Assembly: GCA_016858145.1 (NCBI GenBank)
Contig: JAEHOE010000051.1
Coordinates: forward strand, 682,001-746,000
From: Edaphochlamys debaryana
Lineage: Eukaryota; Chlorophyta; Chlorophyceae; Chlamydomonadales
Direction of reading: 5' to 3'
DNA: 64,000 bases
Position numbers and translations under genes: made by a program. The notes under the pieces are model-generated. The model was not told the origin of the DNA. It did not search any database and saw nothing but the letters and a program-made list of their open reading frames with translations. This document shows positions 13,031-23,133 of the stretch, in pieces; position 1 is the first letter of the stretch, and each line of letters begins with the position of its first letter.

Positions 13031-13692
13031 ATGCAGTCCGTTCTCCGCACGGCCGCTCCCGCGGTCTCCAACCCGCTCATGGGCAGCCGCATGTCCTACC
13101 GCGTTGCCCCGGCTCCGGCCTCCAGCAGCACGGCTTTCCGCCAGGTCACTTGCATGGCCAAGAAGAAGGGTGTGCGCCTCATCGTGACCGTGGAGTGCAC
13201 GGAGTCCAAGTCCCAGGGCGCTACCCCCTCGCGCTATGTCACCCAGAAGGTAGGCGGCGCAACCGGGGGCCAGCGTGGGCAGGCTGCGGGGGAGTCGCGT
13301 CTGCCGCCACGAGTTTGGCGCAGCACCGCCAGGGACGCCCCGCCCCTTCAGCCAAGCCAAGGAGCTTCAATTGCAGCGTTTATCCTTAATCACGGTTGCA
13401 AGGGCGGTCGTCGAGCACTGGCTAGCAAAATGCTGGGCTCCTGGCCGCGAGGCTTGCGGCGCCTTGATCGGGGGCGGCGAGCGCTGCACCAATAGCTGGT
13501 GTGCGCTCAACCTGAAGAGCCCAATCGGTTGCGGCTATCTGGGTGTGGCCGGTCGGCGACCGAGCGGGGCCATGCTCATCGACCACCCGTCTCCTGCGCA
13601 CGCAGAACCGCAAGAACACCCCGGAGCGCCTGGAGCTCATGAAGTACAACCCCAACCTGCGCAAGCACACCCTCCACAAGGAGGTCAAGTAA
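13031..13692 (+). CDS. PRPL33: Plastid ribosomal protein bL33, nuclear encoded
   Basis: Component of the large subunit of the chloroplast ribosome. Two exons, 13031-13249 and 13606-13692, encode 101 residues. Residues 1-41 look like a chloroplast transit peptide (rich in Ala, Ser, Arg and Val). A processing site is likely after VTC, just before MAKKKG. The mature part (about 60 residues) matches bL33 from end to end: [34 protein letters not shown], then [12 protein letters not shown]. It is the form without the CxxC zinc-binding pairs. The start context is aaaaATG. rpl33 is chloroplast-encoded in land plants but nuclear in Chlamydomonas, so this is an organelle-to-nucleus transferred gene. 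The intron joins in phase 0 exactly at the conserved TQK|N. Confidence 0.96.
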
Positions 13693-14434
13693 ACAGGACG
13701 CCTGTGGTGGCCGCGGTCACTGCGCACCCCCAGCCACGCGTGGAGCTCGGCCTTGGGGGAGCTGCGGTGCTGGCCGGGCAAGCATGTGGCGCTGAGGACT
13801 CGACACGTGGGCTGTTGCGGAGCTTTTGGCGGAGCCTGGAGTTGTAGACACCAGGATGTGAGGAGGTGACAGCTGCAGGGCGGCAGGCAGGCGCCCCAGC
13901 GCGTGCCGCCTGCTGTCTTGGCAGTGTAGACTTGAGGAGCTGGGCTGCAGCCCGATGCAGGGTCAAGAGGCATGTGCCGGGTCAGGACGGCACGCCGCGA
14001 GCTGGGCTACTCCGTGCCTTGTGCTCCAGGGGCACTGGCGACCGACAGAGCGTGACAGGCATAACCGCTTGCACCCCTGCATGCCCCGGAGCAGAGGCCC
14101 GATGGAGGGAGTTGGGTACCGAAGCTGGGGTCTGGGGCGCTGTGCTTGGTACCGGCATGCCGGTCCAGCAAGCGGGCTGAACAGGTGGATGTAGACATGT
14201 GGGCCAAAGTGGCGTGTTCGGCCGCCATGCCATAGCCTTCAGCCGCGGTAGGGCAATTTTACCCTTTTCCGCAGCCCGCCGTTGTTGTAGAGCGATGGCT
14301 GGTAGCTCAGCATCAACCTTGGCGGAGGGCTAGGAGGTCAATGAGGGTGAAGTGGGTTGGCATTGTGGTCAGCCGTGTGGGGCACGCGGCAGGCCGTCGG
14401 GGCAGCTTGGCCTGCGGTGGTCCCGTTGAAGCCA

Positions 14435-14439
14435 TGTAA
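14435..14439 (+). terminator. Candidate poly(A) signal TGTAA for PRPL33
   Basis: This is the first TGTAA I find downstream of the PRPL33 stop, about 740 bp away. TGTAA is the usual green-algal nuclear polyadenylation signal; assigning it to this gene is inferred from position. Confidence 0.4.
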
Positions 14440-15631
14440 GAAAGCAGGATCCGCTGTGCGCCGGACGCCCTCTTGCTTGAGTCGCAAGCTGGCAGTAGCA
14501 GAGATGTGGTTAAGTCAGGGATGTGTCACTCTAACTCATTTGCGTGCTGGTGCCAGCAGTTGAGGTTTAGGGGTTAAGTGCACGAAGGGGTCATGCGGTG
14601 TAGCGAGAACGACGGCGGGGGGTCAATGCAACGTGCAGCTACCCGGGTCTGGTGCCATCGTGCTCTGCGCTGCATTGCGCTTTGCTTTAACCCGGGTCTG
14701 GCCCCCCAGCAGAGCACAGCGGTCCCAGCTTAGGGCGCAGCCTAGTCCAGCCGTGCTCGCGTACTGTCGGCAGAGACCACCCCTGCCCTCGCGCACTCGC
14801 TTGCCTGGCACCCCTGACAGATCTACCGATAAGATCCGTGGAGCGATTCGGCGAAAGGGACAAGGCACAGGGCGCTTAAAGCTTAGGGAGTGACTCTGGC
14901 AGGCGGTACCGTGATTGACGAGGTTCGGTAGGATTGCATTGAGGGACCCGTGCGAGTGCGTGTGCATGTGAGAGCCGTGGGCGCTGGGCCAGGGCCGTTC
15001 AGGTTCGTACGCAAGGGCCGCGGGGTCGAGCAGCGTGCAGCTATCCAGGTCTAGTAGCCCCCAGCCGGCAATGCGACGCGGGGGTTATCCCCTCCCAGCT
15101 CCCACCCCCCATACCCAGCCGGAAATGCGAGCAGTGGAGAGAATACCAGCAGCAGAACGCGAGGGCTCCGGGTGATGCGCAGGGCCGCCGCTCACGGGAC
15201 TGGCAGCCAAGGCCTAGACAGGGCCTTGGCTGCCGGCGGCGTGAAAACAGGAGTATACGGTATCGACAGCAGCTGCAGTTCCGGTGAGGTCATCAGTAAC
15301 GACAACCGGTCCATTCCATGCCCACACAAACATGCAATCGGCACAAGAAGCCGGCAGCTGCTTATCAATAAACCCGCCTAGCAGGCATCAGACGGTCCGA
15401 GTTACACAGGCAGACGGATCACATTACCATGACATTCTTCAGGGCGCCACCTCACCCGCCACCCTCACCCTCAAGCATTTGTGACTGCAGCGCACCCTCT
15501 TTGAGTGTGCCCATTGCCCAGTCACCTCATTAAGGCCGCAGCCCGCCAACTGGCGTCGACTCACAAACCAGCATTTCAAGCCCTCAGGCGTTGCCCCCTC
15601 AAGCCCTGCGCCTCCAGACGCCATTGCCTGT

Positions 15632-15636
15632 TTACA
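15632..15636 (-). terminator. Candidate poly(A) signal TGTAA for the 53-residue membrane protein gene
   Basis: The minus-strand TGTAA closest to the stop codon at 16087 lies about 450 bp downstream. A second lies at 15402-15406. Confidence 0.4.
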
Positions 15637-16086
15637 CCAACCGGTAGATATCAGCCCCGCCGAGGAAAGAGTCAGAACTTCACATTCCTATTAGACTTCC
15701 GGAGCAACCTCAAGTCCTCAAGTTTCCTTCGCCTCACACTTTCGTTTCCTCATCCCACTCCAGCACTTGCGCTACCATCCAAGCGGACACCGCCATGCAT
15801 GGCTAGCCGGCCGCTAACTCGGTTGCACACTCTACTGCACGAGAACACCTGAGTGTTGAGACCCCCAGGCCCAACCCCCACACTGCAGCCGCAGCTGGCC
15901 AGGTGTCGATGTCAAGCCCGCCCGGCCTCTGCTGCTCTGAGCAGTCCGTATTCCCTGTTTCCCTGTTCCCGATGCCTCTCTCTCCACCCCTCAGCCGCCT
16001 CCCACCCCACTTGACCCCGCCCGTCCTGCCCTAAGCCTCCTCCGCAAAAGGAGGCGATTGGGCTCGTTCAGCCGTTCGTGCGCTCA

Positions 16087-16629
16087 TCACTGAATGATCC
16101 GGATGGAGAAGTAGCAGACGCATATGGTGAGCAAGGAGGCCTCCAGCGTGAGCGCTTTGATGAAGTAACCTGGCAGGGATACACCGAGTTGGTGAGGGCA
16201 AAATGATCAGGTGAAGTCAGGAGAAAGGTTGCATAGGGAATGGCACGCCCCGCAGATACCGGTACTGGCGGGTGTGCGCCGAGGCCTGAGGCATTCCAGC
16301 GCATAGCCCTGAGCGCCCCTGGGGTTCAGGGGCGCAGGGCCCCGCCGCCTTGCTGACTGCGCCAGGCGGTGGCACCTTGCCCAGAGTACCCGTAAGCAGG
16401 CAGCCTAAGTGACAGCATGACTTGAGCTTGACCGTTCACTCTCAATCGTATGCACATTCACCCTTGCGCCCCTGTCCCTTGTCCCGGGCCCCGGTGATGA
16501 CGACTGCCCGCACGGCTGTTCCGGCCGGGTCGCCCGCAGCAACGACGTACCTAACATAGATAACGTGCACATGAGAAGGCTACCGCCCAACACCCATTTC
16601 TTTCGAGGTGACAGGTCGCTCCAGGCCAT
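16087..16629 (-). CDS. Small protein with two predicted membrane segments (53 residues)
   Basis: I do not recognise the family. Two exons, 16629-16551 and 16169-16087, join within a Gly codon (phase 1) and give 53 residues. The protein begins MAWSDLSPRKKWV, a short polar and basic N-terminus. A hydrophobic segment follows (about residues 12-30), then a short loop KALTLE and a second hydrophobic segment ending CYFSIRIIQ (about 35-51). Size and shape resemble small accessory subunits of membrane complexes in the endomembrane system or mitochondria, but no specific match is claimed. The donor GTACGT and the acceptor CCAG fit the genome's introns. Support is the splice-phase match plus two clean hydrophobic helices; it is too short for certainty. 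Confidence 0.6.
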
Positions 16630-18298
16630 CGTGGGGGCGGGGAGGGGCGGGGGCTCACGGCCAAGACACCTCGAGCGTGCCTGTGGGGAAGGCGGGAGAC
16701 AGAGAGCCTGGTCGGTCGACGGTCATCTGCTGCTCTCCTGACACACCGTTTCCGCACTGAGTTACTGGGCGAGACGCGTTGCGCAGGAGAGCAATAATTA
16801 AATCGCAATCCTACCCACCTCGAGCTCAGGCTAGGTAGCGAATTATGCAGCTAGTCCTTATAGCTTTAACGTTACTTGAAGGCTCCACGAGCTATCCCTC
16901 GGGCGGCAACTGCCAGCTGTAGGTCGGCGGGAATCCGTGTGCAGGCTTGCAGACTTGTGAAGTGCTCCAAGAGCGAGCACAACAGTGGATGCAAGTCAAG
17001 ATTGCTCCATAGACAACGAGCGCACATGAATACATTCGGGCCATGTGGGGCATGTACCGCTCATGCGGCGGCGCTTGACATGTGGCCGGGGGCTGCAGGA
17101 CAGGTCGTGAGGGGACAACTACGCGCGCGTCTCGGGGCGGCACAGGGTTACAAAAGGTGTGGGCTGGGGGGTGGCAGCGGGCCCTCCAGAGACCCGCTCA
17201 GCCCTCCGCAGGCCCCCGCAAGACACGCCCCCGCAAAGCCGCGGTGGGGAGGGATGCAGGCTGAGTCCAGTTGCCTTGACTGCAAGCCAGGATTGTGAGT
17301 CCAGCCTCCAGCGGGATCGGCCTCACGGACCCCGGCACCCTGCCCACGTTCGCTGCATGAGGAGCGCTGCATCTCACCTGTTGCGTCCCTCGCAGCTTCC
17401 CTTTAAAGTAGCGGCTGCAGAGCTTCATCGTGTCCTGCGCGTCAGCTGTGCGTCCGTGCCTAGATCAAAGCCCCTCGCTTTGGCTGGCGTGCATCATACT
17501 CTACGTCTACCTATATGAATGCCCCAGCGTGCATTCCTCGATACCCAATACCCCTTTGGCCGAGGCTGGACATGCAGAGGGGCAGGCGACGCTTGTCCTC
17601 AACATCCTTGCAACACGCCAGGCCAGGCTACAAGCCCTGGCCCGACAAGCCAGCACCTTGCGCGATGGCAACCCCGTCTCTGCTACCTCATTCAGCTGTG
17701 GAGCTGTCATCCGCCCTACGCCTCCTCCACTAGCCGGACCCATTCATACCGCATCAAGCATACCGCGTCCGAGTCAGCTCCATTCCCCGGAGAAAGTCAA
17801 CTGGTCAACCTCAAGACAGCCAAGCAAGCCGTGGCGCTCTCCGGGCTGTTTTCAGCTGCTTGAGCCCAGCATAGCTGCCGAGAATGTCAGCAAAGGAGCA
17901 GTCCTCAGCCCGTCCTGCGACGGAGCTACCTGGGCAACCCCCTAACGCGGGCGAGGCCGGGCGCCCTTAAGGCCTGCTCCTCAGCCGCCCGGGTGCATCA
18001 ATCGAAGTCATACTTGCCAGCAGTCAACGGTCAGCAGCAACAGGCTTCGCAGGTGCGAACTGGCACTCGTCCCACGAACGCGACCTGCAAGCCAACACAT
18101 ACAACGCCCAGTCCCGCCAGCTTAGTGCCGTGGGCTCAGCAAGCGCCCCTCAGCGTGAGCGGGAAGCCACAGCAAACCGGCGGCTAGCCGATGCAGCCCA
18201 CCACGCACAATTTTAACATGGCTGCCTACGTAATGCTTGACCGGAGGCGCCCACGCAATGTACCAGGGAGCACGCAGCCGGGACCATGCCCGCACCCG
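16630..18298. other. Intergenic region, 5' of the small membrane protein and 3' of PPP4R2
   Basis: It should hold the promoter of the minus-strand gene starting at 16629 and the 3' UTR of the phosphatase subunit gene ending at 18299. The nearest minus-strand TGTAA to that stop is at 17148-17152. No coding exon is supported. Confidence 0.5.
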
Positions 18299-20446
18299 TC
18301 ACCCTCCTGGGGGCGGCGTGCCCGAGGACGGCCCCGCTGCTGGCACGGCCGCTGCTTCGCTGCCATCCGCCGTCGGTGCCTCGGCGCCGCTAGCCCCTTT
18401 CCCCGCGCCGGCATCCATTCCCTGCATCTCCATCCCCCCCTGCGCCGGCGCCGGCCCCGGCTCCGGCAGCCCCTGCACGGAGGGCAGCGCTGGCGCACCG
18501 CTGGCGCCGGGTTCGCTGCCAGCCGCCGGCTCCATGTCCACATCCCCGCCGCTTTGGCTGTCGCCACCTTTCCGCAGCCCTGCCGGCTCGGGCACCCCGG
18601 AAGGAGCGTCGCCGTTGCTGGGCGCATGCTCGTGGGACCCGGCCGGCCGGTCGCCCTCGTGCGAGGCCGCCTGGGGCGGGGCTGGCCCCGGGCCGGCGTC
18701 TAGTGCCGCTGCTGGGGGCAGCCCGGCTGCCGGCTGCGGAGCGGGAGCAGGCCCGGGCGGCGGACCTGCGGGCGTGAACGCGTCCCGGCCAGCGTCCGCC
18801 GGACCCGTCGAGGCTGTGTCGACCGCCATAGCGTCGTCCCCCCCAGCCCCTGGCGCCGCCCCTGCGCCCCCTGACCCGCCACTGCGCGTGCCGCCGCCCG
18901 CGGAGCTCGTGGGCGAGCCCAGGCCCGAGGGCGCCAGCAGGGCGTGTGGGCCCATGGCCGGCAGCCCCGGGGGCAGCGGCGGATGGTGACCCGGCCCGTG
19001 GGGACCGTTGGCGTCGTGCGCGCCTGGTGACCCCGAGGGACTCGTCCCCGCGGCCGCCCCGCTGCTGCCCGCGCCGGAGGGCGAGCCGTGCCCCGGCTGC
19101 CGGAGCGCGGCGTGCAGCCCCACCCCGACGCCCACGCCGGCCGCCTTGAAGGCGCCCTTGCCCTCCGGTATGCCCTCCGGCCAGTGGTCCTCCTCAATGT
19201 GCTCCGGCGTCCCCGTGTGGTTGCCCAAGTGGTGGTGGTGCGGGTGGTGGCGCAGGTCCAGGAGGGAGTGGGTGAAGGCCGCCGAGTCTTCGTTGCTGCC
19301 CGAGGGCCCCGGCCCGTGCCCGCCGTGCGAGCCCGGGTGGTGCGCGTTGGTGTAGACGGGCGCCGGGTTCACGTTGACCGGCCCCAACGAGCTGCACAGC
19401 GGCGGCGGCGGCAGCTGGTCCGGGTCCGTCGGCGGCACCTCCGTCGTCACCAGTAGGCACTTCTCGATCGCCAGCACCAGCTGCGGGGGAGGCGGGGACG
19501 AGGTGGGGGGGAGGTGGGGGGGAGGTGGGAAGGAGGTTAGCAGCTGGGGAGGCGGCTGGAGGCATGGCAGGGAGTACTAGACCGACGGCAGCAAGACGGA
19601 CAGGGACTTGCGCAAAGAGCAGGCAACTGCAAAACGGGGATTGGGCCCGGAGAGCAGCATGTAGAGCACACGCCTTACTGGGAGATACCGTCAGCAACGC
19701 AAGGCGTCGCGAGCAGCACCCCCGAGGGGCGCCCTGACCCCCTCCGCGCCCCTCCACCCCCACCTCCCCCCGCCGCCTGCGGCACCCACCACTGCGCCCA
19801 TCCCAACCCAATCTTGACCTGACTGCCCACCCATGTTGCCCCGATGCCCGGGCCCTGGAGACTTGCCTTGTTCAAGCGCGTGTACTGGCGCTTGGGTTCA
19901 AGGAGAATTTCGCAGAGCCGCTGGAACGTCCAGGGTGCGTCCGAGAACGCCGAGAGCAGCTTCTGAAACCGCTCGATCGTCTCCGAGACTGAGTCTGGCC
20001 CGGGCGGCCCGACCTCGACGCGCGTCTCGGCATCGTAAGCCGTCAGCACCTGTCAAGCCAAGCGAGACCGTTTCAAGCTCTGCCCTTCGTAATGATTGCT
20101 CAGCGGCGTGTTTGTGGGGTCCATGAGCACCCCAACGCACCTGCTCCAGAAGCGAGTCAACGAGCGGTCGCAGCAGGGGCCATTTGTAGCGGATTCGCCC
20201 AGTCAGCGCAGACTCCGCCAGCACTCCTCGCAACTGTGGCGTTAGGACTCGCTCCTCCAACGGGAGGCGCGTGAAGGCCATGAGGTCCGCCTCCGAGGCA
20301 ATGGGGACCGCCGGAGCCGGGGCAGGCTGTGGCTCTGGCGGTGCATTGCCCCGCTCGGGCTCCACATGCGACGGTCCAGCTACAGCCTCCGTCTCCATGG
20401 GATCCGGCTGCGCAGGTGCTGGAGCGGGCGGCGCGTCTGCCGACAT
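18299..20446 (-). CDS. PPP4R2: Protein phosphatase 4 regulatory subunit 2 (PPP4R2-like)
   Basis: Regulatory subunit of the PP4 Ser/Thr phosphatase complex, which in other eukaryotes acts in DNA-damage signalling and centrosome maturation. Exons 20446-20141, 20049-19867 and 19480-18299 encode 556 residues. The PPP4R2 signature spans the joins: Y-K-W-P-L-L-R-P-L near residue 90, WTFQRLCEILLEPKRQYTRL near 142-161, then NK|LVLAIEKCLLVTTEV across the second intron. Family members have the equivalent FTIQRLCELLTDPRRNY and DKFLRGVEKNVMVVS. From about residue 185 the protein is low complexity (Gly, Pro, Ala, His), as the family's tail is acidic or disordered. The second intron begins with GC (AAG|GCAAGT) rather than GT; the protein alignment across it leaves no other choice. 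Confidence 0.9.
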
Positions 20447-22469
20447 TTCGCTCGACGCACCTATCCTATCCTATCAGGAGCTTGTCTCACGCATAGCTAT
20501 ACCCCTCTCATGGGTGCGGGTCTCGCAAAATGCCGAGTTTAGGAAAGAGGGTCCAGATCGTCACGTTGCGTCGACTTGCGTGGTATCCAACCGTGCTATG
20601 AGGTTCAGCTCCGTATCGAGAGGAGTTGCAATTGCCAAACGCGCAAGCCGCGCGTTTCGTCGATCCAAATTTGGCGGGATGGGGCCCCGAGATTGGCCCG
20701 CCTGGGCACGCTGGTGCCCAGCCTACCCGCGAGGCCCATGCGGCGCGTCCGCATTCATACATGAGGCGTCGCGGGGTGCCGGACCGCGAACCGGTGCTCC
20801 TCAACACGCCCCGGCATGTCGTGGATCGGCATGTCGCACGCAGGCCATGGACAGACCTGCTAGGAGCTCATGAAGACGTTCCACTCCTTGTCGGGGCGGT
20901 GGCATTTTGGCAAGGTGAGTTGAAGCCAGGGTGCGCCAGCCTGCTGGCTCTGGGCCGCTTGGGCTGTGGGCTGGCGTGGACCGCTTGTCCCGCCTTCAAG
21001 GCAGGCTCCCCCACGGAGCCCTCCCAACTACCACCCCATCAGCTGCTGGACACGGACTGCCGCACCCTTGCCCGCGTCCTGGTGCGGCGGCCCCCGAGCC
21101 CCTGGGTGCCCGCTTCCCTAATGCGGTGATGGCCAGTCTGGGCCCTCTGCCCCCTGCCGCCAGCCTGCCACCCTGCCCCGCCCCGCGTCGGCTCGCTGCC
21201 TTGCTCTCTCCGCTTGGGGGTGGGCTGCAGCTGCCGGTGGCCATGCAGTGAGCCGGGCCCTCTGTCACCTCGCGTTCTCTGGCCCCCCGCCTGACGCCGA
21301 GCTGTTGGCCTTCCTACAGGTCCTTCCTCCCAGCACTGCCGGCCGTCGCTGAGCGGGCAATGTGCCTGCAAGCGCCCCAGCCAAGGCCCCACGCCAGGGC
21401 GTTGGCGTCAGTGGCCCCTGCCTGGCCCTCCACCCGCGCTTGGGCGGCTTCGGGCTCCTGGCCCTGGTGGAGCACGAGCGTGGGTGGCACGCTGGGCCGG
21501 CCGCTCCGCTGTCGTTGGGCGCCAGTGGGCTCCCGCGTGCGTTCGCACCTGGACCGCTGTGACGCTTGCTCTGCTGCTGCGGGCCTGCCCCGGCGCCCAT
21601 CCCTGGGGCCTCGTCGCCGGCTCAGGCGATGAGGCCTGTGGCTCCGCCCTTCCCGCAGACCGCCCTGCGCTCCGCCGGCTCCGCCGGCTCGAGACTGCCC
21701 TAGGGCTCTTGCCGCCCGTTGAGTGATGTGAACGCTCGACGACGCTGGCTGAGACGCGGGGGCAGGGCGGGCCCTGGAGGGTCCAGTCTTGGTGGGAGAG
21801 GTAGAAGAAGGCGTGGCGTCGCCTGGGTCGGGTGGTGGTCGCGGGCGCATGTCGCGTTGCCCCTGTGAAGCTGCTATGACTGACGGGCCCCGGGAGCGGG
21901 TGGGGTAGTGGAAAGCGTGGCGCCGCCTGGGTCGGATGGCCCGTGCAAGTCGGCCCTAGCAGGGGGGTCGGGCTTCCTTTGACGCACCGCATCCGATGTG
22001 GGCGGGTCAGTGCCGGGCAACCGGACAACCGGGTGGGCGCAGGGTCAGCTGCAGAGTGGGGGGCAAAGCGCAGGTCAGTTGCCGGGTGGGTGATTGATGT
22101 TCATTCGGGGTGGCGGCATGGGAGCCGGACCCTTGGAGGGCAAGGGGGTTGGGGCGTCTCACGTCATCCAGTGGACATTGTGTGAGAGAGGAAGCGTGTT
22201 GGAAGTCGGGGCTCTCGGGAGAGGGAGCAGTAGGTGTGGGACTTGAGGCGCGGGGCCAGAGTCGGCCCTCGCTAAACGTACACGTGACGTATGCCCCCGT
22301 GATTGATCAATTGCATCATAGACTGCATCGACCCATGGTGGCGGCGCCGTGGGTCCGTGGCCACTGGCGGCGGCTCTTACTAAGCTGTTCAAGTTGTTTC
22401 GCACGTGCCGTACACATGCCAAGCATTTATCGGACAGACGAAGCCAGCACACGCGAGGCGCGTCGCCCC

Positions 22470-23060
22470 CGACGGTAACACGCGAGCCCCCACATGCTTC
22501 CCATCGCCTGCCCCACGCATTGCCATGGCCGCCTGGTGACTGGGGGCCCAGAGCGTGCGTGCCCTCGTGCACTTGGTCTAGCTTGCAGGTCAAGTGCAGT
22601 GCGACAACTTGGTGAAGAAGCGAGTCAATGCTATGGCGCCCTTGTCTCTCGCCACGGAACCATCCGCGCACACCCGCTGGCATCTCCTGCCCCACCACAC
22701 CACCAGTCCACCACCACGGGCGACCCCTTCAATGTTGCAGGCCCACATTGTCAGTGTTCTTACACTCCCTTATTCCCCTCGGGTGAAAGGTGCTCTGTGC
22801 AGTGGCACGCTACACGCCACCCAGGGAAAGGAATTCCTGTCAAATCTTCTCCTGCCTTTCAAGCACGACGCATCTTCTACAATCTGCCTTCCACTCTGCC
22901 CTTCTACCTGAGCCGGCCAACACCCGGACGGCAACACGTGAGCCCCCACATGACTCACGTTGCGTGCTTCACGCAATCGGTGCCATCGACGCTCAGTACC
23001 TGGGGACCAGGAGCCGTGCATGTCCTCGTGCACTTGCAGCCCACTTGCATGCAGCACGTG
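22470..23060. repeat. Diverged duplicated segment (two copies, about 130 bp)
   Basis: Two stretches, about 22474-22605 and 22928-23055, share ordered blocks, including gagcccccacatg and tcctcgtgcacttg with similar spacing, and look about two-thirds identical by eye. They overlap the pherophorin-like gene's 3' flank. Confidence 0.5.
22760..22764 (-). terminator. Candidate poly(A) signal TGTAA for the pherophorin-like gene
   Basis: Nearest minus-strand TGTAA after the stop at 23134, about 370 bp downstream. No closer copy was seen. Confidence 0.45.
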
Positions 23061-23133
23061 CTATTGCCGGCTACTAGAGCTGATAATACCCCCTTGTCTG
23101 ATAATACCACAGAGCACCTGTATGTCTGGCCTC

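Larger units (their letters stand above)
13693..16086. other. Convergent intergenic region with two 3' UTRs
   Basis: The region lies between the stop codons of PRPL33 (plus) and the small membrane protein gene (minus). It should contain both 3' UTRs. Short open frames here lack recognisable domains and good splice structure. A local repeat of type ccagccggmaatgcga occurs near 15063 and 15117. I see no further gene. Confidence 0.6.
20447..23133. other. Intergenic region without a supported gene
   Basis: It holds the promoter side of PPP4R2 and the 3' UTR of the pherophorin-like gene. Between about 20870 and 22300 there are short plus-strand open stretches, one starting MKTFHSLSGRWHFGK before a GTGAGT at 20917. 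They are interrupted by stops and could be remains of a mobile element, but I cannot name one. Confidence 0.5.

Noticed and set aside
14290..14345. tRNA-like A-box (tggtagctcagcat)
   Set aside because: No matching B-box, no foldable cloverleaf and no anticodon arm.
20870..22300. Possible degraded retroelement reading frames
   Set aside because: Short open stretches only; no reverse transcriptase, integrase or terminal repeat motif can be pointed to.
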